In this document: positions 26,264 to 35,000 of the stretch, piece by piece
How the letters are laid out: every line of letters begins with the position of its first letter
Position numbering within the stretch: position 1 is the first letter of the stretch
Assembly (NCBI RefSeq): GCF_020858115.1
Contig: NZ_JACYMM010000001.1
Location: forward strand, 248,001 to 312,000
DNA: 64,000 bases
DNA from: Janthinobacterium sp. FW305-129
GTDB lineage: Bacteria > Pseudomonadota > Gammaproteobacteria > Burkholderiales > Burkholderiaceae_D
Direction of reading: 5' to 3'
Translations under genes and position numbers: made by a program
Notes under the pieces: model-generated
Databases searched by the model: none
What the model was told of the DNA's origin: nothing
Seen by the model: the letters and a program-made list of their open reading frames with translations, nothing else

Positions 26264-27122
26264 CGCCGATGGGGATGCCCGCGCCCCGCTGGCGCAGTTG
26301 CAGGCGTGGTTTTTGACGGCCATGACGGCGCCGGGCGGCGTGGCGCGCGGTGCGCAGCTGGCCAGCGAGCGCCACGGCCTGACGCAGGAGCAAGTGCTGA
26401 AACGGGCGCGTGGCGGGCCGGCGCCGCTGCACATCCATGCGGATGGCTATGTGCAGCGCCTGCTCGAATGCCTGCAGGCCGACTATCCCGTCTTGCGCAA
26501 GGTCATGGGCGACGAGTTGTTCGCGTTCTTTGCCCGCGCCTATGTCTGGCGCCACCCGTCCGCGTCGCCCACCCTGTACGACCTGGGCGGCGGCTTTGCC
26601 GATTTTCTCGCCGCCAGCCAGGGCGCAGCCGGCGCGCAGGGGACGGTCTTGCGCTTTCCCGTCGAACTGGCGCGGCTGGAGCGGGCGCGCAGCGAGGCGG
26701 GCAGGGCGCCGGGCCTGGAAAAGCGGGCGCCGCCCATCCTGCCGTCCGGCCTGGACTTGCTGCTGGGAAATATACAGACATGGCGCCTGGCGCCGTGCGC
26801 GCGGCTGCTGGCCCTGTCGTTTCCCTTGTGTGCATTCTGGCAACAGGCACAGGCCGCGGCGGACGATGCCATGCCGGCCCAGCCGGAGGCCAGTCCCGCC
26901 TACGTGGCCATTTCGCGCTTGCATTACCGGATTGCCATGCAGGAGTTGCAACCCTGGCAATTTGACTGGCTGCAGGCGCTGGGCGGGGGCGCGACGCTGG
27001 CGCAGTGCGCGCAGCAGGCGGCGCAGTCCAGCGGCAGGGCGCCGGACGAGGTGCTGGCCGACGCCATGCTGTGGCTGCCGATGGCGGCCGCGGCCGGGCT
27101 GGTCTTCAGCGGCGAGGCGTGA
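26253..27122 (+). CDS. DUF2063 partner protein of MNIO (HvfC/BufC-like)
   Basis: A 289-residue protein of the DUF2063 family, which in known systems binds the MNIO enzyme and its precursor. The N-terminal helical domain is recognisable from [28 protein letters not shown] and [17 protein letters not shown]. The C-terminal half is divergent. GGAGG lies 8 bases before the ATG at 26253. It is the last gene of the three-gene operon; no transporter or bufferin-type small precursor is visible beside it. Confidence 0.85.
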   Translation: MPRSADGDARAPLAQLQAWFLTAMTAPGGVARGAQLASERHGLTQEQVLKRARGGPAPLHIHADGYVQRLLECLQADYPVLRKVMGDELFAFFARAYVWRHPSASPTLYDLGGGFADFLAASQGAAGAQGTVLRFPVELARLERARSEAGRAPGLEKRAPPILPSGLDLLLGNIQTWRLAPCARLLALSFPLCAFWQQAQAAADDAMPAQPEASPAYVAISRLHYRIAMQELQPWQFDWLQALGGGATLAQCAQQAAQSSGRAPDEVLADAMLWLPMAAAAGLVFSGEA

Positions 27123-27140
27123 GCGGAAAGCGGCGGACGC

Positions 27141-27164
27141 AAAAAAGGCCGATGCAAATCGGCC
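27141..27164 (-). terminator. Rho-independent terminator of the DUF3297 gene
   Basis: On the minus strand, a GGCCGAT/ATCGGCC stem with loop TTGC is followed by six T. It lies 46 bases beyond the stop of the minus-strand DUF3297 gene and just downstream of the convergent DUF2063 gene. Confidence 0.75.
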
Positions 27165-27209
27165 TCGATGACAACTGCAGCGATAACCGCAGGTGTTGCT
27201 GAGTGTTGC

Positions 27210-27458
27210 TTAGCGGTAAAACGCTTCGACTTTGCCCTTCAGCTTGATCTGCAGCGGACGGCCGCGGCGGTCGAGGGACTTGGTGGAAGCGACCTTGATC
27301 CAGCGTTCGCTGATGCAATATTCTTCCACGTCAAGGCGCTCCTTGTCGTTGAAGCGGATGCCGACGTCGTTTTCGAACACGGCTGCAACGTGGTAAGGGC
27401 TGCTCGGGTCGATCGACAGGCGATCGGGCAATGGGGGTAAGGTAGTGGTATCGTTCAT
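27210..27458 (-). CDS. DUF3297 family small protein
   Basis: An 82-residue protein matching the DUF3297 family, widely conserved in proteobacteria and of unknown function. Core features are PDRLSIDPSSPYH, ENDVGIRFND, and the C-terminal basic stretch RRGRPLQIKLKGKVEAFYR. The ATG at 27458 is chosen because the conserved region begins there; an upstream in-frame extension is not protein-like. A terminator hairpin follows at 27141-27164, so it is likely monocistronic. Confidence 0.85.
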   Translation of the reverse strand: MNDTTTLPPLPDRLSIDPSSPYHVAAVFENDVGIRFNDKERLDVEEYCISERWIKVASTKSLDRRGRPLQIKLKGKVEAFYR

Positions 27459-27637
27459 GGGCGTAATTATCGCCCAGAATGCCGATCCAGACAACGGCCT
27501 TTCGCGCGCCGTCTGTCTGGCGGCGCGCAAAAAGGCGGGCGCGGCCGCCGGGTAGCCATGAACCGGCACGGCCATGCCGCACCGGTCCATGCGGCGGCGG
27601 ATTCCCGGCTGACTGGCCGGCAATCCTGGCCCGGCAA

Positions 27638-27952
27638 TCAGGATTTGTCGTCATTCTTGTGGCTTTGACGTCCCGCTTCCACGTGCTGCTCATGCGTGCC
27701 GCCGCGCATGCCGGAACCGGAACCCGATTGCTGGCCCGACTGTTGACCGGACTGCTGCGAGCCCGACTGCTTGTCGCCGTCATTCTTGTGGCTCTGGCGG
27801 CCCGCTTCCACATGCTGCTCGTGCGTGCCGCCCTGGGTGCCGCCCGACGACTGGCTGCTGCCCGGCTGCTTGTCCGACTGCTGGCTGCCCGATTGCCCCG
27901 ATTGCTGTTTGTCCGCCTGGCTGCCGGATTTGTCGTTGCTGTTCGAAGTCAT
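27638..27952 (-). CDS. KGG/stress-type low-complexity protein with internal repeat
   Basis: A 104-residue hydrophilic protein rich in Ser, Gln, Gly and Lys. A block GGTHEQHVEAGRQSHKND occurs twice, about 43 residues apart (DNA near 27648-27710 and 27777-27836). Blocks of this kind occur in small general-stress proteins related to the KGG/con-10 group, predicted to be intrinsically disordered. GAGGAAACAACC precedes the ATG at 27952. Expression under stress is inferred from family behaviour only. Confidence 0.7.
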   Translation of the reverse strand: MTSNSNDKSGSQADKQQSGQSGSQQSDKQPGSSQSSGGTQGGTHEQHVEAGRQSHKNDGDKQSGSQQSGQQSGQQSGSGSGMRGGTHEQHVEAGRQSHKNDDKS

Positions 27953-28241
27953 GGTTGTTTCCTCTATGGTTGATACGCTATGGGTGGTCATCCCGTCACG
28001 GATGTTCCTGCCTGACATCCGGTGCTGCCTTGCACCGTTGAAGCCATTCTCCCGGCCTGTCGCTGGCTTAACCATAGGGACACTACTTGTCGCGGTGTAG
28101 GAAAACTCCGTGGTACATGACAACCAATTATTGCAAATGCCGCGCTTCGTCTGGCTTAGCCAGCGGACGGCGGCAAGCGTATGGCGCGCGTGCCGGGCCG
28201 CGCACTATAATGGCGCCTGTTCAAGAACAAGGAGTCGCAGC

Positions 28242-28622
28242 ATGGAAATGGCCGTTACCGACAGCCTGCGCCAGCAGGCCTACGCGCAGGCCGGGGCCTT
28301 CGTGCGGACGCTGGACGGGCGCGACCCGCTTGCGCTGCAACGCGACTGGGCCCTGTCGCCGGCGGTTGCCGGGGAGATCATCGAGATGCTCGACAGCTAT
28401 TTTGCGGCGAACGAGGCGCTGTCCCTGGCGCCGCTGGCGCAGGCGTTCGTGCCGGGCCAGGGCGGCCGTCCCGCCGTCGACGCATATGCCAGCGACGCCG
28501 GCCCGCTGGGCCTGGAATGCCGCTTGCTGGCCGACGGCAAGCCGGGCGAAGCGATCTTGCACCTGGAAATGTCCGGCCACGAGGGCGCGCTGCGCCTCCA
28601 TTACCGATATATTGGATCCTGA
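28242..28622 (+). CDS. Hypothetical protein, upstream of the Imm33-like gene
   Basis: A 126-residue soluble protein with no signal peptide or motif I recognise; helical N-terminal half, acidic overall. AAGGAG lies 8 bases upstream of the ATG at 28242, and a TATAAT (28206-28211) may be its -10 element. The stop is 7 bases before the next gene, so the two form a short operon ahead of the giant protein gene. Confidence 0.6.
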   Translation: MEMAVTDSLRQQAYAQAGAFVRTLDGRDPLALQRDWALSPAVAGEIIEMLDSYFAANEALSLAPLAQAFVPGQGGRPAVDAYASDAGPLGLECRLLADGKPGEAILHLEMSGHEGALRLHYRYIGS

Positions 28623-28629
28623 AAGCACC

Positions 28630-28965
28630 ATGACCGTACCGATCAGCGAAACACAACAGCGCATCTGCGACAAATTCGGCTTGCCGGCGCAAGCGCCCGA
28701 ACCCATGGTGGCCCTGGCCATCGGCAGCCTGGCCCATTCGCCCATCTACGGCACGCGCGTCGCGCTGCCCGAAAACGGCACCATCAGCTGGTTCATCCAC
28801 TGCGGCGAACACGACGACGCCAGCGGCTTTTACCAGCCCCTGCACGCGGAACACCTGCACGAGATGCTGCCGCAGGTGCTCGATTACCTGGCCTTGCCCA
28901 GCGGCGCCAGGTTCATCCTCGACCGGGAAGGGTACGAGGATGTGTGGCTGGAGGCGGCGGACTAG
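28630..28965 (+). CDS. Imm33-like small protein (possible immunity protein)
   Basis: A 111-residue soluble protein. The central region GTRVALPENGTISWFIHCGEHD and the C-terminal half (AEHLHEMLPQVLDYLALP, GARFILDREGYEDVW) resemble the Imm33/DUF2185-type immunity proteins of polymorphic toxin systems, judged from memory of the family rather than by search. It sits 87 bases upstream of the giant toxin-like gene on the same strand. If the match holds it could protect against that protein or against an unrelated toxin. Confidence 0.5.
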   Translation: MTVPISETQQRICDKFGLPAQAPEPMVALAIGSLAHSPIYGTRVALPENGTISWFIHCGEHDDASGFYQPLHAEHLHEMLPQVLDYLALPSGARFILDREGYEDVWLEAAD

Positions 28966-29052
28966 GCCTGTGCCTGTAAGTTTTGCTCAGTTATAAATAT
29001 TTCTTGTGGACTAGACTTTCATTTCCTTAATCTCCCTGCATACGGAGCCGAG

Positions 29053-32000
29053 ATGAAAAAGTCTACCGCGGAAGTCGGATTGAAATGGCAGTTCCACAAG
29101 CGCAACGGTGTCGACACGATCGTGTTGCTGAACGCCAGCCAGCAGGAACTCTACATTTCCAGCCTGGAAATCACCCTGAATATCGCCATCGGCACGCTCG
29201 TGGGCGGAAACAGCCTCGATGCCATCATGGCGGCGAAAAAGATAGAAGAGAAGGACTGGCCGGCGAAGAAGCAAGAGTTTTTCCTGGAGGAAATGAACAA
29301 GCACGAAGGTCCGTTGGACAAGCGGGCCATCGCCGCCACGGACGTGTTCTTTGCGCCATGGGGCGCGCTGGCCTCGTCGGAAGAGCATCCGGCGGAATAT
29401 TCGCGCGCGGTGAGCTACAAGGGCGGCGACTATGTGGCCGTGGTCAGTGTCGGCACGGAAGCAGCGGGCCGCATGGACCCGGGCGGCATGCCGGAATATG
29501 TCTACCAGGTCCGCTATCTGCGCAAGCCGGCCGTGATCCCGGCCAACCTGGGCCGCGACCTGTCATATGTCAGCAGTTTCAAATACCTGGTCTGCCGCTC
29601 CTCGATCGATGGCCTGACCCGCCTGCCATCGATCCGCGTCCAGCTTGACGGTAGCAGCGACTGGCTGGAAGTGCCGCTCGACCTGCTGCAAGCGAGCATG
29701 GGCGACAAGCGCAGCCGCGTGATCGACCAGTCCTGCCGCGGCCTCGTCTCGGCCGCCGCTTTCTCGCGCCGCTCGCTCGGCTATTACGCGAACTATTTCG
29801 GCTATCAGCGCGACGTCTTCATCCGCGACGTGCCGTTCCAGAACATCAACGAGCTGTCATACGGCATGTTCACGATCAACCTGGACGGCACCCCGGCCAG
29901 TTCCGATCCCTGGGGCGACGACTGGCAGCTGTCGTCGCTGCAGTTCATGAAACAGCTCAATCCCGACCTGAAAGTGCACCTGATCGTCGGCGGCTGGCCC
30001 AAGGTGGTGGAATTCGACGTGGGCGACTGCGTCACCCTGCGCGAGATGCAGGAGTCGGCGGCGCGCGATGTGCCGCTCAACGACGGTGTCACGATCAGCC
30101 TGTACCGCGTCAAGGAGGGCGAGGACGGGAGCGAAATGTACTACCGCCTGTGGCAGCCGCTGACGGTGAACGGCAGCGTGCTGCAACCCAGCGCGACAGC
30201 CACGCGCTTTGCCTGGGGCAAGGGCTTCTTGACGCAGTATCTGAGCGGGTACTGGGGGAATGTCGCCCTGGTGCTTGGCAGCGCGATTGTCGGCAACGGC
30301 AGGCGCCAGGACTATCCGGCGGAATACAGCGTGCGTATCCAGCTTGCGCTTGCGGCCGCCTTGCAGCAAAAAATCCAGCCGTCGGCAGAGCTGTTCAGCA
30401 TGGTCGGTACCGACCCGGCCAAGGCCCGGCGCTTTGCCGAGGCGATGGTGCAAAGCGTGGTGCTGCTGGGCTTTGACGGCATCGAGATCGACTGGGAGTA
30501 TCCGGGCAAGGAAGACGGCGCCGCGTACGTGCGCATCCTCGAGGCGCTGCGCGCCGCCGAAGCCAACCCCGGCTTGAACCCCGAGCGCCGCAAGATTTAC
30601 CTGGGCATCGCCTCGCCGGCCGCGGCGGCCAAGATCCGTCTGATCGACAGCGGGACATTGCCGTCCGGCACAGACACCTACTGGCGCCCCATCGGACGGC
30701 TGGTCGACACCATCCACATGATGACCTACGACTACGGCGGGCCATGGCTGAAATATTCCGATTTCAACGCGCCCATGCTGCCCGCTTCGGAAGCGGGCGC
30801 GGGCGAACAGCCGAGCGGCGTGCGCGAGACGCTCACCACCATGCTCGGCTATGCCGACCGCCTGTGCTTCACGCGCCAGCAGCTGTCGCTGGGCCTGCCC
30901 ATCTACGGGCGCGGCGTGAAAGTGGTGCCGGAAGCGGGCGGCCAGCGCGATCCCGGCGCGCGCCTGGGCATCAATTGCCGCACGGATGGCCCCGCCGAAG
31001 GGCAGTTCGCCGACCAGCCCGGCACCTATCTGTACAGCCATATCGCCAGCCAGATGAAGCTGGGCAGCCGCTCCGACAAGTTTCCCAATTACGTGGCGCC
31101 CGGCCTGCATCCGAAGGCGAGGGCGCCGTATCTGTACGTGCCGGCGCGCGATGGCCAGCCGGCCATTTCCGTGACGTATGACGATCCCGCGTCGATACGC
31201 GAGAAGATCCGCTATGCCAAGACGGAATCGCTGGGCGGCGTCATGGCCTGGGACTTGTCCGGCGACTTGCCGGCCAGCGACCCGCGCTCGCTGCTGCGCG
31301 CCATCGGCGACGAACTGCGCCAGGAACGCCCGCCCGCGCAGCCTGAGCTGCGGGAATTGCCCGATTTCAGCCTGTACCGGCGCGCGGCCAAAGAAGGCAC
31401 GGCGCTGCCGGCCCGGCCCCTGTGGAACGTGGGGCGCGACTATGGCGCCTCGCTGGAAAGCCGCGACATGGCGGTGAGCGCCGGGGTGCTGGCGATGGCG
31501 GCCTTGCCGGGAGGACGCCTGGCGCTGGCCCTGGCGGACGGCGCCGTGCAGATCATGGCGCCCAACCGTGCCGTCGCGCCGTGGGAGTGGGAAACCAGGT
31601 CCGCCTGGCATCTGGCCGCGCCCGCGGTCTCGCTGCTGGCCTTGCCATCGGGGCGCCTGCTCGTGCTGCAGCAAAATGGCGACCTGGCACGCATCGACGT
31701 ACAAGACAGCAAGACGCCCGTCCTGCGCCTCGCTGCCGGGCTGGCGCCGCGGGCCGGGAGCTTGCTGGCTGGCTGGGGCGAGCAGGCGCTGCTCTTCGAC
31801 GGCACGGTGCTGCGCACGGTCGCGGTCACTGCGGCACCCGGGCAGGAATGGCAGGTGTCGCCGCCCATGCCGCTGGCGGCCAACGCGCTCGTCGCGCTGC
31901 CGGGCGGCTTGCTGCTGAGCGGCGGCACGCGCAGCGATGAAATGCCTTCGGTGGCCGTGTGGAAGATCGAGGGCGGCAAGCTGGCATTGCAGGCGGCCGT

Positions 32001-35000
32001 GCCCCGTTCCAAGCCGGAAGACTGGGGCGCCATCGCCTTCCTGAGCGTCTTGTCCGACGGCGCCGTGGCGGCCCTGACGGCGTACGGCAATTATCAGGCC
32101 TATGGCCCGGCTGCGCTGCAGCCGGAGCGGCCGCAGCCCGCCGCGTGGAGCGCGCTCAGCGACGGCGAGCAGGTTGGGCGCGCGCTGCTGCCGCTGCCGC
32201 AGGGCGGCTTTCTCAGCATCAGCGACGGCGCCTACATGTTCTGGGGCCGGCGCGGCGATGGTTATGTGATGCTGCAGAGACTGAGCGGTAGCCGTTCGGC
32301 CGACGCGGCTGCCGTGCTGGACAACGGCGACGTGGTGATCGCCAGGGGGGCCGAATTGCGCTACCTGGCGGCACGCAGCTGGCCGCGCGCGCAAGCTTGT
32401 CTCCAGCCCAGCTGGAATTGGCGCGACGGGGACGACGGCCGTTCCTGGCTGCATCATCTGGCGGCCGCCGGCAACCAGGCCGGCATGGCGCAAGCCCTGG
32501 CGGAAGGCGCGCCGCCCGACCTGCAGGCCACCGATGCGGCCAGCGGCGCCCAGGAAAGCGTGGCCGAAACGGCCTTGCGCGCGCAGCGCTGCGCCATCGT
32601 GCCCCAGCTGACGGCCGCCGGCGCCCCTTTGTGGAGCGGCGGCAACGCCGAACGCACGAGCGCCTTGCTGAACGAGCCCGTGCTGGCCGCCTTGCTGCCG
32701 CCGGAACTGCTGGCCAGCACGCCTTACCTGCTGCCCGACCTGCCGCTGGCGGGCGCGCCGATCGCGGCCGCGACGGCGGCCTTCCTGAGCGATAATCCGC
32801 GCCTCGCCACCCTGATCGCCACGGCGCTGGCGCCGGTGTTGCCGGAAACGGCGCGGCAAGTGCAGCACCTGGTGCAGGATTACGCCATCGACGCTGCCTT
32901 GCTGGCGGCCGCGCGCGGGGAAGGCGATACCTGCCTGATGCACGTGCTGGTGCCGGACGGCGCCCGGGCCGATGATTGCAAGCAGGCCGAGGGCGTGGGC
33001 GAGGATTTGCGTCAGGTGCTGGCGCAGCTGCTGGGCCAGCGCCATGCCGACCCGGACGCCTTCATCGCCGCCATCGATGCCGTCTGGACGGCGCCGGACA
33101 AGGCGCGGCCTTGGCGCCGCCAGGAGTGCCGCCAGCTGGTGGCCGCCGCCGCGCGTCCCAAGCGTCCGGACGCCTACCGCCTCGTCAGCGAACCGGCCGT
33201 CTGCGACCTGGCGCTGCTGCATTACGCCGCGCTGGTGGAGCTGGGCTGGCCGGCGCCCGCTGGCGCGCCGCAGGAACCCCTGTCCCGGCGCGCCCCGGCC
33301 CACTACCGCATGCTGATGCAGGCCGGACGCGACGCCCTGACGCCGAACGGCTGGGATGATCCCGTGCTGCGCCCCGGGCTGGCCGTGCAGGGCTTGCCCA
33401 ACGAGGTGACGGCCCTGCTGGACATGGCGCCGTGGATGGCCGCGCCCATGGGGGCCGCGGCCGATGCCCTGGTCAGCGGCATGGGCGTGGTCGTGCGCGA
33501 CTATCACCAGCAGGAGCTGGACGCCCGCCGGCTGGTCGCGTCCGACCTGGCGGCGGTGCAGGATCCGTACACGGCACTGGGGGAATTTTCCGGCGGCGCG
33601 GCCATGGCCGGCCTGGCCATGCAGCAATTGCTGCTGTGGTCGTGCACGACGCCGCAGGGCGCCGCCCTGGCCTTGCCCGCCGCCGCAGCCTTGCTGGCCC
33701 TGCGCGCGCCTGCACCCTGGATACCGCAAGGCGATGTGAATGCGTATGCGCAACAGTGGTTCAGCTGGGCGGAAGATCCGCCCTATCTGGCGCAGGACCC
33801 GACGGCGCTGCCGGAGCAGACGGACGCCGTCACGCCGCTGCCGGCGCGCAGCAGCAATGCCCCCGTGCGCCGCGTGCTCGCGTCGGCCGGGGCGGCGGCC
33901 GTGCCGCCCGCGCCCGACGTCGACGAAGAAGCCAGCCGCAGGCGGCGCCTGGAACAGAGCGTGCGCGCCACGCAGATGAAATTCATGGTGCAGACGTGGC
34001 AAAACAATATGCTGGTCGACAGCAAGCTGCAGGCGCAGGAAGACGAGCGCCTGCTGAAAAGCCCGTACACGGCGCGCATCGACGAGCTGACCCGCAATGC
34101 GGCGCAGGCCGATGCGACCCTGAGCAATACCCGCGCGCGCCGCGAGCTGGTCCGGGACCTGGAAAACAAGCCGTTCGGCATGTCGGCGGCCGAGCTGCGC
34201 AAGGCGGGTATCGACGTCAAGTTGCCAGCGGGCATGCGCGACGATCAGCTGTTGCCCGACGACCTGTATGACGACGCTCTCGAGCACGAGCATGCGCGGC
34301 TCGACGGCGTGGAAAAGGACGCGCTCGCGGCGCGCAGCAAGGCGATCGGCGAAGTCGACGGCCTGCGCCGCAAGCGCGACATGGACCCGCAGCGCCTGCG
34401 CCAGCTCGAGCAGCAGGCCAAGCTCAAGGGACAGCTGGAGGCGGCCCAGCGCAAGCTCAGCAAGATGCAGGATTACGCGCTGCTGGCCGACAGCATCGCC
34501 CACTATGGCGCCTCGGCACTCGACTGGCTGCACGACAAGGGCGTGATCTCGGGCAAGTTTGCGGAAGTGGCCAAGACCATACTGACGTGGGCCAACCGCA
34601 TCGTGCAGATCGGCATCGCCGTGGCCACCATCGCCTATGGCTGGAAACAGATGCGCGCCATGCAGGGGCTCGGGTCGATCGGCAAGGGCGGCGGCATCTC
34701 GATGATGTTTTCCATCGGCATGGCCGCGTTCAATATCGTGCAGTGCGCCATCTTCGGCCCGCCGCCCGACCCGATGGAGGAAATGTACAAGGCCTTGAGC
34801 AAGCAGATCGAAGAGGTGGGCAAGGCCTTGCAGGAAAGCCTGGCCGCCATGTCGCAGCAACTGGCGTCGATGCAGGCCGGCATCTACAACCGCCTGGACG
34901 GCATCGAGGACAAGATCGACGGCCTGGGGCGCGAACTGGGGCGCCAGATGGCGGAACTGTCGGCGCAGATGGACGAAGGCTTTGCCGCCGGCCGCGCCGA

